NCBI GenBank assembly: GCA_018268035.1
Contig: JAFDXI010000140.1
Coordinates: 1 to 64,000 of the forward strand
Direction: 5' to 3'
Length of the DNA: 64,000 nucleotides
Source of the DNA: Bacteroidota bacterium
GTDB taxonomy: Bacteria; Bacteroidota; Bacteroidia; Chitinophagales; Chitinophagaceae
Within the stretch, counting starts at the first letter, position 1. Every line of letters starts with the position of its first letter. Shown piece by piece: positions 48,005 through 58,147 of this stretch. The notes under the pieces were generated by a model, which had not been told where the DNA came from, ran no database searches, and worked only from the letters and a program-made list of their open reading frames with translations. The position numbers were made by a program, and so were the translations under genes.

Positions 48005-50365
48005 ATGAAATGTTTTTTGACAATTATTGTTTTATGTATTGGTGTAATTACATCCTATGCCCAAAATATTGATTCAATTGTTACTGCTGAAAAAAACTAT
48101 AGAACGGAAGATACTGTTAAACTAAACATGCAATTGTATCTGTCTCAAAGTTATGCATCTAAAAAACCTGATTCAGGACTGATTTACGCAGCAAAGGCAA
48201 TATCCCTTGCAACAGCATTGAATAATATGGATAAACTCGGTGATGCATATAGGTTCCGTGCTTATTGTTATTATGACAAAACAGATTTTCTTGCTGCTGT
48301 CACCAATATGCAGCAAACTATTAATTGTTATAAGAAAGGAAATATAATATGGAAAGTAGCTTATGCGCATTTATCAATTGCTGATGATTATAGAAAACTA
48401 TCACTATTCCCACAGGCCATTGATAACATCCTGCAATCAATAGCATACTTTGAAAAAATAAAATTCAAATATGGAACAGCCTTCGCTGTTGAAAACCTGG
48501 GTTTGATTTATATGAGCACTGGCGAGTATGATAAAGCTTTGGTGCAGTTTATAAGAACAAAACAAATTGATGAAAGCACTGATGATAAAAATAACCAGGC
48601 CCGTATTCCAGCAGACTACCTCAACATTGGTGACGCCTATATGCATTTGAAACAAAATGACAGTGCAATTTATTATAATAAAAAATCCTTTGATTTAATG
48701 GTTGCTGCTGGTCAGTATGAATATATAACCAGCCCGCTTTTTAATCTGGCATTTATCAATCAGGATGAGGGCAAGAACCTGCAAGCTCTTGCTTACTTTG
48801 AAAAAGCAAAGGATATTACCCGGCAAAAAGGTGACATTCGGGGTGTCGCTATATCAATTGCCAATACTGCCAATCTGTATATAAATTTTAATGACAAAGA
48901 TTTAAAGGCTTTGAAACTTTCAAACCTGCAACAATACAGCAATGCGATTGATTTATATCTTAAGGCTATTAATCTCTATCAGGAATCGTCTTCATTTTAT
49001 AACCAGATACTCGACCATTATTCCTTGTCTGATCTTTATTTGAAGATTCCCGATTCATTATTGTCGCCCCTGCATCTGACTGAAGATAGCAGGAAGAAAT
49101 TTGTTTTGGACAATATAGAAGCAGGTTTAAAAAAAGCAAAAGAATTAAACCTTCTCGACCTGCAGCAGGAGGGATATCAACGGCTCAGTTATGTGCATGA
49201 ACAACAAAAAGATTATTATAATGCACTGCAGGATTATACGAAATTTATTGATGTGCGTGATAGCATATCCAATGCAGAAACCCGTAAAAAAATTACTCAA
49301 AGGGAGATGCAATATGAATTCGATAAAAAAGAAAGCCAGTATTTATTTCAACAACAACTGGACAGTTCAAAATTACAACAGCAGCAGCTTCTGAATAAGC
49401 AACAACAACAGGAACTGCAACTTGCCAATCAACAAAAAGACCTGCAAAAGCTGGATATTCTAAAGACACAGGCAGAACTCAGCAATGAACAATTACGCCG
49501 CCGTGAAAATGAAAAGCAGCTTACTATTGCGAATCAAAACCAACAATTACAGCAATCAAAACTCAGCCTGCAGCAAAGCGAAATAAAAGCAGGAAAAGTG
49601 CAGCGCGATATTTTTATCGCAAGTTGCATTGCTTTACTTGCAATTGCATTTTTTATTTTTAGGAATTTCTACAACCAGAAAAAAGCTAACCGTAAATTAA
49701 TTGTGTTGAATAAACAGGTAAGTGATGAAAAACAAAAATCAGATGAATTGTTACTCAACATCCTGCCTGAAGAAACAGCCGCTGAATTAAAACAAAATGG
49801 ATATTCTGAAGCCCGGAAATTTGATAAGGTAACAGTTTTGTTTACTGATATTGTCAACTTTACCGGCATCAGTGAACACCTTAGCCCGCAGGAGCTTGTT
49901 GCAGAACTCAATTATTGTTTTAAAGCTTTTGATGAAATCAGTACAAAGAATAACCTGGAAAAAATAAAAACAATCGGTGATGCTTATCTCGCTGTATGTG
50001 GTTTGCCTGTAGCTGATGACGAACATGCATTGAATACTGTGCGTGCTGCTATTGGTATCAGGAATTTTATGCAGGAATATAAAGCAATGCGCCAAAAGGA
50101 AAATAAATTATTCTTTGAGCTGCGGCTGGGCATCAACAGTGGCGTTGTTGTGGCGGGCATCGTTGGAATAAAAAAATATGCTTATGATATCTGGGGTGAT
50201 ACGGTAAATATGGCTGCACGTATGGAAGAATACAGCGAGCCCGGAAAAATAAATATCTCACAAAAAACTTATGATCTGGTAAAAGACCATTTCAGATGTA
50301 CCCACCGTGGCAAAATTGAAGCAAAACATAAAGGAGAGATTGATATGTATTTTGTTGAAGAATAA
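48005..50365 (+). CDS. TPR-transmembrane class III adenylate cyclase
   Basis: 786 aa. A signal peptide (MKCFLTIIVLCIGVITSYAQ) leads to periplasmic TPR repeats (about 30-440), then a Gln-rich coiled coil (about 440-535), one transmembrane helix (about 542-560) and a cytoplasmic class III cyclase domain (about 595-780). The cyclase keeps both metal Asp (LFTDIVNFTG about 612, and IGDAYLAVCG about 658), the transition-state region YDIWGDTVNMAARME and Lys/Asp (EKIKTIGD, YDIWG) that favour ATP over GTP. Product therefore cAMP by inference. It is transcribed away from the kinase operon. Confidence 0.9.
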   Translation: MKCFLTIIVLCIGVITSYAQNIDSIVTAEKNYRTEDTVKLNMQLYLSQSYASKKPDSGLIYAAKAISLATALNNMDKLGDAYRFRAYCYYDKTDFLAAVTNMQQTINCYKKGNIIWKVAYAHLSIADDYRKLSLFPQAIDNILQSIAYFEKIKFKYGTAFAVENLGLIYMSTGEYDKALVQFIRTKQIDESTDDKNNQARIPADYLNIGDAYMHLKQNDSAIYYNKKSFDLMVAAGQYEYITSPLFNLAFINQDEGKNLQALAYFEKAKDITRQKGDIRGVAISIANTANLYINFNDKDLKALKLSNLQQYSNAIDLYLKAINLYQESSSFYNQILDHYSLSDLYLKIPDSLLSPLHLTEDSRKKFVLDNIEAGLKKAKELNLLDLQQEGYQRLSYVHEQQKDYYNALQDYTKFIDVRDSISNAETRKKITQREMQYEFDKKESQYLFQQQLDSSKLQQQQLLNKQQQQELQLANQQKDLQKLDILKTQAELSNEQLRRRENEKQLTIANQNQQLQQSKLSLQQSEIKAGKVQRDIFIASCIALLAIAFFIFRNFYNQKKANRKLIVLNKQVSDEKQKSDELLLNILPEETAAELKQNGYSEARKFDKVTVLFTDIVNFTGISEHLSPQELVAELNYCFKAFDEISTKNNLEKIKTIGDAYLAVCGLPVADDEHALNTVRAAIGIRNFMQEYKAMRQKENKLFFELRLGINSGVVVAGIVGIKKYAYDIWGDTVNMAARMEEYSEPGKINISQKTYDLVKDHFRCTHRGKIEAKHKGEIDMYFVEE

Positions 50366-50531
50366 ATTTCATTTTTTAATGCATCGAAATCAATCCTCTA
50401 CAGCAAAATAATTTGATCCTGCGAATAATTATTTGCATTTGTAATATTTCACAAAAGAACATATCGTCAAAACTTGAAAATATTTTGCGTAAAAAAAATG
50501 CCACATCTGAATTTTCGTATCTTTTCAACCT

Positions 50532-52733
50532 ATGAAAAAATTATTTCCTATTTTACTGCTTTGGCTACCTGTCCAGTTATTGGCTCAGTCATTTACAAAA
50601 AGTGAAATATCCCGTTGGGAAAATGAAGCAAAAAAAGTTACCATCATCCGGGACAACTGGGGCATCCCGCATATTTATGGCAAAACAGATGCGGATGCTG
50701 TTTTTGGTTTAATGTATGCCCAATGTGAAGATGATTTTAATAGGATGGAGATGAATTATATTGAGAAGCTTGGAAGAATGGCTGAGGTGGCAGGTGAATC
50801 TTCTCTTTATGATGATTTGCTAATCAGGATGGTGATTGATTCATCTGATGCAATCCATGATTATAATAATTCGCCGGCATGGTTAAAAAAACTTTGTAAT
50901 GCATTTGCAGATGGCATGAATTATTTTTTATATAAACACCCGGAAGTACATCCTGCTTTGTTGAATCGTTTCCAACCCTGGTATCCATTGCTTTGGACTG
51001 ATGGCAGCATTGGCGCCATTAATACTGCCGGCATCACTGCTGATGATTTAAAAAATTTTTATACAGGTAAAGATGCGCCTGTTGTTATCAATACAAAAAA
51101 TAATGATGAAGTGCTGACTGGCTCAAACGGTTTTGCATTTTCACCAAAGATTACTGCTTCACATAATGCCATATTATACATCAACCCGCATGTTACTTTG
51201 TATTTCAGGCCTGAAGTACATGTTGTGAGCAATGAAGGCCTTGATGCTTATGGCGCTGTTACCTGGGGACAGTTTTTTGTGTACCAGGGATTCAATGAAC
51301 ATTGTGGCTGGATGCACACGAGCAGTTATGTGGATGCCGCAGATTTATACATTGAACACCTGACCAAAACAAATAATGGATGGGACTATTTGTATGATGG
51401 AAAACAACTGCCGGTTACAGAAAAACAAATTGTGATATACTATAAAAGCGGCGATGCAACAATTAAAAAAACATTCTCTGCCCTTTATACCAATAACGGT
51501 CCAATCATGGCAAAGTATACAGGAGCTGATGGAAATACAGGACAGGGTCAATACCTGAGCGTTAGGGCAGACAACAGGATATTAAACGGGTTGATTCAAT
51601 GCTGGCAGCGAACCAAAGCTAAAGGCCTTGCTGATTATGAACAAACACTTGACCTAAAAGGAAATATTTCAAACAATACTGTGTATGCAGATGCCGATGG
51701 CAACATTGCATACTGGCATGGTAACCGCATTCCCATCCGTGATACAAAATATGACTGGACCCAGCCTGTTGATGGTACTTCATCTGCTACAGCATGGAAA
51801 GGTTATTATAACATGGACCAGATTGTACATAGCATCAACCCGCCAAATGGCTGGTTGGAAAATTGTAACTCAACACCATTTACCTGTGCAGGAAAATATA
51901 GCCCAAAAAGAGAAGACTATCCTTCATTTATGGCGCCAGATGGCCAGAACTTCAGGGGCATAAATGCAGTGCGTCTTTTGAGCAGTGACAGTAACTATAC
52001 AATAGATAAAGTGATTGCTGCAGGTTACAATACTTATTTAGCAGCATTTGAAAATTTAGTGCCTGCACTTGTCAATGCTTTTGAAAAAAATATTTCTCAT
52101 GATGATACATTATATGAAATATTAAGCGGGCCGGTAAATGTTTTAAAAATCTGGGACCTGCATTCGGCTGAACATTCTGTTGCCACAACACTGGCAGTGG
52201 AATGGGGTGAAAAATTAATGCGTTCCATTTATCAAACAGCAGGTGCAGATCAGGTAGAGAAAACTAATCATTTTGCTGCTGTTGCATCACCACAACAATT
52301 GTTACAGCCACTCCTTGCCGCAGTTAATAAATTAGAAAATGATTTTGGCAAATGGCAAATAGAATGGGGCTCAGTCAACCGTTATCAAAGATTGACAGGC
52401 GCTATAAATGAAGTGTATGATGACAACCAGCCAAGCTTACCCGTTGGCTTTGCTTCATCCAGATGGGGCATGATTCCTTCTTATGCCAGTCACACATATC
52501 CAGGCACTAAAAAAAGATATGGTGACAATGGAAATAGTATTATCTGTGCAGTTGAATTTGGGAAAAAAATAAAAGCTAAAGCATTATTAGCTGGTGGTGA
52601 AAGTGGTGACCCACTTTCAAAACATTTTAACGATCAGGCATTGATGTACACGCAAGGTCAATTCAGGGATGTATTGTTTTATAAGGAAGATGTGTTGCAA
52701 CATGCAGAAAGTACTTATCATCCCGGTGAATAG
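50532..52733 (+). CDS. Penicillin acylase family Ntn-hydrolase
   Basis: 733 aa. A signal peptide (MKKLFPILLLWLPVQLLAQ) is followed by an alpha-domain, a spacer and a beta-domain. Autocleavage should occur at G197/S198 in VLTGSNGFAFSP, giving the new N-terminal Ser nucleophile. The family words RDNWGIPHIYG, YGAVTWGQFFVYQGFNEHCG and YVDAADLYIE are present. It acts in the periplasm on amides; relatives include penicillin, cephalosporin and acyl-homoserine-lactone acylases, and Bacteroidota copies are mostly uncharacterised. It is a lone gene, so the substrate is open. Confidence 0.87.
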   Translation: MKKLFPILLLWLPVQLLAQSFTKSEISRWENEAKKVTIIRDNWGIPHIYGKTDADAVFGLMYAQCEDDFNRMEMNYIEKLGRMAEVAGESSLYDDLLIRMVIDSSDAIHDYNNSPAWLKKLCNAFADGMNYFLYKHPEVHPALLNRFQPWYPLLWTDGSIGAINTAGITADDLKNFYTGKDAPVVINTKNNDEVLTGSNGFAFSPKITASHNAILYINPHVTLYFRPEVHVVSNEGLDAYGAVTWGQFFVYQGFNEHCGWMHTSSYVDAADLYIEHLTKTNNGWDYLYDGKQLPVTEKQIVIYYKSGDATIKKTFSALYTNNGPIMAKYTGADGNTGQGQYLSVRADNRILNGLIQCWQRTKAKGLADYEQTLDLKGNISNNTVYADADGNIAYWHGNRIPIRDTKYDWTQPVDGTSSATAWKGYYNMDQIVHSINPPNGWLENCNSTPFTCAGKYSPKREDYPSFMAPDGQNFRGINAVRLLSSDSNYTIDKVIAAGYNTYLAAFENLVPALVNAFEKNISHDDTLYEILSGPVNVLKIWDLHSAEHSVATTLAVEWGEKLMRSIYQTAGADQVEKTNHFAAVASPQQLLQPLLAAVNKLENDFGKWQIEWGSVNRYQRLTGAINEVYDDNQPSLPVGFASSRWGMIPSYASHTYPGTKKRYGDNGNSIICAVEFGKKIKAKALLAGGESGDPLSKHFNDQALMYTQGQFRDVLFYKEDVLQHAESTYHPGE

Positions 52734-52908
52734 ATTTTGAATTAAACATCAATCGTTCTTATGTTTTGGATGGCTGTTGATTGAATCTTTTAAGAGATGC
52801 ATTTCCCTGTTTTTTTATTTCAATCATTACACTAAAAGACACAATTGCAGCAAAATGATAAGATAATTGAAGTATAGCAATGTTGTAGATGTCAGTTACC
52901 GGCTGGGA

Positions 52909-53337
52909 TTAACTAAGATGAGCTTTGCCTGAACGCACATTCTGGTACAGGTCTATCACCCTGTTTTGTGTACACATTTTTTGGAAGAGCTCCCGCACAG
53001 GTTTGTATTCATAATGCAAAGCGCATGGTCTCTTATCATTGCATTTTTCAATACTCAGCCCGCATTTTTTAAACACACTCTTTCCATCAATAGATTCAAC
53101 AATTTTAATAATCCTTTGTTGCATTTGTTTTTCACTGATAAAAAATCCGCCATTGGGGCCTTTACTGCTTTTGATAATTTTGTCTTTTACCAGCTTTTGT
53201 AAAAGCTTTCCAACTGTATGTTCATTTTCATTAATGACCTCAGCAATTTCTTTGATTCCTGATTTTTGAGCTGAGTCATGTTTGGATGCAAGAAAAATGA
53301 CTGCCTTTATTGAAGCCTTACAAGTTAAACTTAACAT
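52909..53337 (-). CDS. Rrf2-family transcriptional regulator
   Basis: The start at 53337 (ATG, MLSLTCKASIKAVIFLASKH) is chosen because the Rrf2 fold begins here; the longer reading frame adds 38 unconserved residues. The 142-aa product has the winged-helix recognition stretch NENEHTVGKLLQKLVKDKII, the wing SSKGPNGGFFISEK, and three Cys in the sensor region (KCGLSIEKCNDKRPCALH) that could bind an Fe-S cluster as in NsrR/IscR. The second Rrf2 protein at 57695-58147 is a paralogue. No obvious target beside it except GH20. Confidence 0.88.
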   Translation of the reverse strand: MLSLTCKASIKAVIFLASKHDSAQKSGIKEIAEVINENEHTVGKLLQKLVKDKIIKSSKGPNGGFFISEKQMQQRIIKIVESIDGKSVFKKCGLSIEKCNDKRPCALHYEYKPVRELFQKMCTQNRVIDLYQNVRSGKAHLS

Positions 53338-54014
53338 AGTCTCTTTTTGAAAAATTTGCTGATAGAAATAAATTTTCAGGGAGTGAAATATATTGAATTC
53401 TGATTTGTTGAAATAATTTTTTTTCAGATTTATTCTTTTGCGGGCTTCCAATAATTCAAATGCACCTGTCGTTTTCCCTTGTATAATTGATTGGCAGATT
53501 CAAATTTGTGAGCAATCACTAATCAAAATGAAATAGTTATGGCTCCGGCATATTTTTATTTGAGTAGTTGTTGATAGTTATTACTTCTAATGGCATATAA
53601 GCAATCGGAGATCGAAAAAGGGTTTAGGGTTATGGTCGTTATAAATGGTCAAGCTTCTCTACTGTTGTTGTGGCAGGCAGAAGTCTGCACCCAAAAGGGA
53701 AATATTTTTACCAACTCTTGTTCTGCTGCCAGCGAAAAAAATCAACAATAAAAGTAAGGAAATGCTTTTATTATTACCAAATTTTTTTTGACAGTTTAAT
53801 TGATGCTTTTGTAGCCAGAGAAATTGTTTATATAGATTTTCTAATTAAATGTTTTATTGGTTTCTCTTTCCCGATATTGATTATGCTATTTGATTTTTTA
53901 TGTTGTTTGTATAAGTGAAGGAACTGGTTGGGCAACATTGTCAAAAATTGACTTTATTTGTAGCCTGTCTTCCAAGCTGATGTAATAGCTTTTTCATAAT
54001 TAAAAATTTTTGCA
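53338..54014. other. Intergenic region before the GH20 gene
   Basis: 677 bp, the longest gene-free stretch here. A TTG (53928-53930) and TTTATTTG (53953-53960, 7/8 to TAnnTTTG, 22-bp spacing) form a candidate promoter for GH20. An 82-codon frame at 53670-53918 shows no coding character. Confidence 0.5.
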
Positions 54015-56312
54015 ATGAAAAGGATTCTTTTTTATCTGTTGATTGCTTTGCCATTGTTTACTACAGCACAGCAAAAAATAAATATCATTCCTCAACCTGT
54101 AAGTTTACAACAAAATGAAGGTGATTTTATTATTGATAATAATACTTCGTTGCAATACAACCCTGCAGATAAAAGCCTGCAGGATGCTGCTAATTTTTTT
54201 TCATCATACATCAATCATATTTCGGGGATTGAATTGCCATCCAATATTCATAAGAGTAAATTCGTTGAATTCAGGTTATCAAAGACTACAGAAATTGGTG
54301 ATGAAGGTTATTTGCTGAATGTTTCTCCTTCATCAATAATAATCACTGCTAATACAAGGGCAGGCATTATTTACGGGATGCAATCTGTTTTTCAAACCCT
54401 GCCTGCCATCCGCACCAATGCTGTGTTGCAGGTGCCATGCATGCAGGTAAAAGATTATCCACGTTTTAAATGGAGGGGTATGCACCTTGATGTTTGCCGC
54501 CACTTTTTTTCACCTGATTTTGTAAAGGAATATATTGACCTGCTGGCAAGTTATAAGATGAATGTTTTTCACTGGCATCTTACTGATGATCAGGGCTGGC
54601 GCATTGAAATAAAGAAATATCCAAAGCTCACTTCAGTGGGTGCATGGAGAGTGGATGAAACCAGCAAAATATGGGGCGACAGGCCACAGGCTGTTGCCGG
54701 TGAACCTGAAACGTATGGCGGTTATTACACACAACAACAAATCAAAGACATCATTCAATATGCAAAGGAAAGAAATGTAACCATCGTTCCTGAAATTGAA
54801 ATGCCCGGCCATAGTGCTGCTGCAATTGCTGCTTATCCTTTTTTAAGTTGTTCACAAAAACCACAGTTGCCAATGACCGGCGGTAATTATAAAGACGTTT
54901 CTTCTGTCTTGTGTGTTGGCAACGACAGCGTATTTACTTTCATGGAAAATGTTTTGTCTGAAGTCATCAATCTTTTTCCTTCTGAATACATTCATATCGG
55001 TGGCGATGAAGTGGATAAAACATCATGGAAAAATTGCCCGAAATGCCAGGCATTGAAAACAAAATTGGGTTTGAAAGATGAAGAAGAACTGCAGAGTTAT
55101 TTTATAAAAAGAATAGAAAAATTTATAGTCAGCAAACACCGAAAGATGATTGGCTGGGATGAAATACTGGAAGGTGGTTTAGCGCCTGAAGCTACAGTGA
55201 TGAGCTGGCGTGGCGAATCAGGAGGCATTGCAGCAGCAAAGATGCACCACGATGTGGTAATGACGCCGGGCACACCTTTATACTTCGACCATTACCAGGC
55301 CAACCCTGCATCAGAACCTCTTGCCATTGGTGGGTTTAATACTTTAAAAATGGTATATGATTATAATCCTATACCTCAACAGTTGCAAGGCGGTTACGAA
55401 AAATATATTTTAGGTGCACAGGCAAATTTGTGGACAGAATATATTACTACGCCCGAATATGTGGAATATATGGTTTTGCCCCGCATGCTGGCATTGGCAG
55501 AAGCAGTGTGGACACCGTTGAGTGAAAAAAACTGGGATAGTTTTAATGAAAGGTTACAAACACAGTTTAAAGATTTCGGGCAAAGAAGTATTAATTATTG
55601 TAAAGGAAATTTCAGGGCTGATATAAAGCCTTCCATACAAAACGGAAAATTATTTGCTTCACTTTTCAGCGAAATTTATCAAAGCGAAATTTATTACACT
55701 ACCAATGGAGAAACCCCAACTATACAGAGTGAAAAATATACAGCGCCTGTGCCAATTGACTCTACTTTGACATTAAAAGCTGTCATTGCAGTTGATGGCG
55801 AAATCATGAGTAAGATGCCGGCACAACAATCATTTGTTATGGATAAAGCCGTAGGTAAAAATGTGGTTTATACCAATCCTGTCAGCCCTTATTACATGGC
55901 AGACGGGCCTAACTCATTAACCGATGGTGTGCGTGGTACAGTTAATGTTGGCAAGTACTGGCATGGCTTTGCAGGCAAAGATTTAATTGCAACCATTGAC
56001 CTGGGCCAGGAAGAAAATATCCATACCATTTCTATTGGTTGTTTGCAACATTACCGCGACTGGATCATGATGCCACAATGGGTGAAATTTGAAATCAGTG
56101 ATGATGGTAAAAATTTTACTGAGGTACAGACTATAAATAATGATATACCACAGAATGAAATGACAGCCATCAAAGAATTTACTGCAAACTTCTCTGCGAG
56201 AAATGCAAGATATATTCGTGTTACTGCAAAAGCTTTGGATGGTTTGCCAAAAGGCCACCCGGGCGAAGGGCAGCCTGCATGGATTTTTGCTGATGAGATT
56301 GTGGTGAATTAA
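54015..56312 (+). CDS. Beta-N-acetylhexosaminidase (GH20)
   Basis: 765 aa. A signal peptide (MKRILFYLLIALPLFTTAQQ) leads to the GH20b N-terminal domain (about 20-145), the TIM-barrel catalytic domain (about 150-500) with the catalytic pair D331-E332 in HIGGDEVDKTSW and start FKWRGMHLDVCRHFFSPDFV, then a CHB_HEX_C/Fn3-like domain (about 520-610) and an F5/8 type C (discoidin) domain (about 630-760). It removes terminal GlcNAc or GalNAc by substrate-assisted catalysis, probably from chitin oligomers or glycoproteins. Located in the periplasm or on the surface. It lies between two Rrf2 genes. Confidence 0.94.
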   Translation: MKRILFYLLIALPLFTTAQQKINIIPQPVSLQQNEGDFIIDNNTSLQYNPADKSLQDAANFFSSYINHISGIELPSNIHKSKFVEFRLSKTTEIGDEGYLLNVSPSSIIITANTRAGIIYGMQSVFQTLPAIRTNAVLQVPCMQVKDYPRFKWRGMHLDVCRHFFSPDFVKEYIDLLASYKMNVFHWHLTDDQGWRIEIKKYPKLTSVGAWRVDETSKIWGDRPQAVAGEPETYGGYYTQQQIKDIIQYAKERNVTIVPEIEMPGHSAAAIAAYPFLSCSQKPQLPMTGGNYKDVSSVLCVGNDSVFTFMENVLSEVINLFPSEYIHIGGDEVDKTSWKNCPKCQALKTKLGLKDEEELQSYFIKRIEKFIVSKHRKMIGWDEILEGGLAPEATVMSWRGESGGIAAAKMHHDVVMTPGTPLYFDHYQANPASEPLAIGGFNTLKMVYDYNPIPQQLQGGYEKYILGAQANLWTEYITTPEYVEYMVLPRMLALAEAVWTPLSEKNWDSFNERLQTQFKDFGQRSINYCKGNFRADIKPSIQNGKLFASLFSEIYQSEIYYTTNGETPTIQSEKYTAPVPIDSTLTLKAVIAVDGEIMSKMPAQQSFVMDKAVGKNVVYTNPVSPYYMADGPNSLTDGVRGTVNVGKYWHGFAGKDLIATIDLGQEENIHTISIGCLQHYRDWIMMPQWVKFEISDDGKNFTEVQTINNDIPQNEMTAIKEFTANFSARNARYIRVTAKALDGLPKGHPGEGQPAWIFADEIVVN

Positions 56313-56630
56313 AAGAAATTGATTGAATAAAATCAATTATTATAAGAGTTTTTTTGTTTACAGGAAAGGCTTCATTCACCATATTCAAAATATTGCAACA
56401 CCCTTCAATTGTTATAAACATTTTGGTAGAAAGGTGTTGCTTGTTTTTTATTACAGTAAAAATTGTGAGAAATAAAATAAAGTAGCAAAATTTTATTTGC
56501 CACCAATTGAAGTGAATTTAAATATTTAGCGACCTTGCGGCCCTTGAAACAAATTTGTAATCAATAAATTTTATGTTTTCAAAATTTAGTTGGTTGTTCA
56601 TGATTGTGTAACCTGATTTTTCAAATTCAA
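56313..56630. other. Intergenic region, GH20 to haem A synthase
   Basis: 318 bp with a possible weak AT-rich terminator at 56317-56338 and a palindrome ACAAATTTGT at 56549-56558 near the expected promoter of the haem A synthase gene. Nothing else seen. Confidence 0.4.
56317..56338 (+). terminator. Weak AT-rich hairpin after GH20
   Basis: AATTGATT and AATCAATT form a perfect 8-bp stem with a 6-nt loop 4 bp after the stop; a T run follows only about 10 bp later, so termination is uncertain. Confidence 0.3.
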
Positions 56631-57692
56631 ATGATGATTAGCGAAGACAAGCAAAACAGTATTGTTGCAAAATGGTTATTGATTGGTGTGGGTATGTTGA
56701 TAGTGCAAGTGTTGCTGGGCGGAATTACCCGGCTAACAGGCTCTGGGCTTTCAATTACAGAATGGGACCCGATCATGGGTGCCATACCACCTTTGAACCA
56801 CAGCCAATGGGAAAAAGCTTTTGACGGCTACCAACAAATTGCACAATACAAATACCTGAACAATCATTTTACTTTAAGTGATTTCAAATTTATTTTTTTC
56901 TGGGAATGGTTTCACCGGTTATGGGCCAGGTTGATGGGGCTTGTATTTTTATTCCCTTTTATTTATTTTTTATGGAAAGGGTATTTTAAAAAATGGATGA
57001 TCCTTCCATTGATTATGCTTTTTGTGTTAGGTGGTTTGCAGGGCCTGATAGGATGGATCATGGTGAGCACCGGGCTGAATGATCAGAATTTATATGTAAC
57101 GCATTTCAGTCTTGCTATACATTTTATTGCAGCGATGATATTAACAGGTTACACCTTGATTTTTGCACTCAGTATCATTATCCCATCGCGACAGAGAGTG
57201 AGAAATGGTTCATTGAAAAAATTTGCATTTATTATTTTAGCCTTATTGACTTTGCAACTTATTTATGGTTCATTTATGGCCGGGCTAAAAGCTGCAGTAA
57301 CTGCACCCACCTGGCCTAGTATAAATGGAAGTTTTATTCCTTCAGGTATCTTCACAAAAGATTTTATTAAAAATGCATTGCATAATCCTATTGCCATTCA
57401 GTTGATACACCGCACACTGGCATACATAATTTTTATACTTGTAATTTTGTGGTGGGTTAAGGCCAGGAAAGTAAAAATTTCGTCTGCATTTAATAAAGCG
57501 AAAAACTGGTTGCTGGTTCTTGTGCTATCACAGGTTCTACTTGGAATACTAACTGTTGTCAACAGTACTTCAATTGTTGCAGGAAAATTTGGAGTGTTTG
57601 AGTTGCTGGCAGAGTTGCACCAGCTTACCGGGATGTTGCTTTTGCTTTGCCTGCTTTCAGTTTTGTATATACTGAAATTTTCGCGGGAATAA
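56631..57692 (+). CDS. ctaA: Haem A synthase (COX15/CtaA)
   Basis: This integral-membrane haem O monooxygenase makes haem A for cytochrome c oxidase. Start at ATG 56631 (353 aa); the TTG at 56604 is weaker. It has eight transmembrane helices in two four-helix halves, each with a His pair: FHRLWARLMG with THFSLAIHFIAA in the first half and LIHRTLAYIIFI with ELHQLTGMLLLL in the second. It has the COX15 signature TRLTGSGLSITEWDPIMGAI and the later TAPTWPSINGSFIPS. Its stop is 3 bp from the stop of the convergent Rrf2 gene. Confidence 0.93.
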   Translation: MMISEDKQNSIVAKWLLIGVGMLIVQVLLGGITRLTGSGLSITEWDPIMGAIPPLNHSQWEKAFDGYQQIAQYKYLNNHFTLSDFKFIFFWEWFHRLWARLMGLVFLFPFIYFLWKGYFKKWMILPLIMLFVLGGLQGLIGWIMVSTGLNDQNLYVTHFSLAIHFIAAMILTGYTLIFALSIIIPSRQRVRNGSLKKFAFIILALLTLQLIYGSFMAGLKAAVTAPTWPSINGSFIPSGIFTKDFIKNALHNPIAIQLIHRTLAYIIFILVILWWVKARKVKISSAFNKAKNWLLVLVLSQVLLGILTVVNSTSIVAGKFGVFELLAELHQLTGMLLLLCLLSVLYILKFSRE

Positions 57693-57694
57693 TT

Positions 57695-58147
57695 TTATTT
57701 TCTTTTTGTCCTCTTTGGGCTCCTGATAAAGGCATTACCATTATTGAGTTCAGTTGCGAGGCTATTGATTGTTTTGCTTTCAAACAATTGGATTAGCTGC
57801 TGCTTGATAGTTTTATATTTTGAATGCATTGGACAGGGATTGGTTTCTGAACATTCATTCAACCCCAGCACACATTTCTGTAAAACTGCATCTTCGCCTA
57901 AAGCATTTAAAACTTCTTTTACAGGCAGTTGCCTTTGTTCATCGGTAATATAAAAACCTCCATTTGGCCCTTTTACTGAACTGATGACGTCATCTTTGGT
58001 AAGGTATTGAAGTATTTTAGCAGTAAAATGATGTGGGGAATCAATGGCTTTGGCAATTTCATCAATACCCAGTTTTTTGTCGCCTGAGCTCTTTAAAGCA
58101 ATATGAATGGTTGCCCTTAATGCGTATTCACACGTCTTTGAAAACAT
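57695..58147 (-). CDS. Rrf2-family transcriptional regulator (NsrR/IscR-like)
   Basis: 150 aa, start ATG at 58147. The winged helix has IAKAIDSPHHFTAKILQYLT and the wing VKGPNGGFYITDEQ, and the C-terminal half three cysteines (KCVLGLNECSETNPCPMH) spaced as in Fe-S-sensing Rrf2 proteins, with a long basic tail (SPKRTKRK). It shares wing and Cys region with the Rrf2 at 52909-53337. It is convergent with haem A synthase and divergent from the octahaem cytochrome gene, which suggests control of respiratory or nitrosative genes. Confidence 0.9.
   Translation of the reverse strand: MFSKTCEYALRATIHIALKSSGDKKLGIDEIAKAIDSPHHFTAKILQYLTKDDVISSVKGPNGGFYITDEQRQLPVKEVLNALGEDAVLQKCVLGLNECSETNPCPMHSKYKTIKQQLIQLFESKTINSLATELNNGNAFIRSPKRTKRK

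Noticed and set aside
53670-53918. 82-codon frame in the 677-bp gap before GH20
   Set aside because: Cys/Phe-rich with no coding bias and no family similarity; AT-rich noise.
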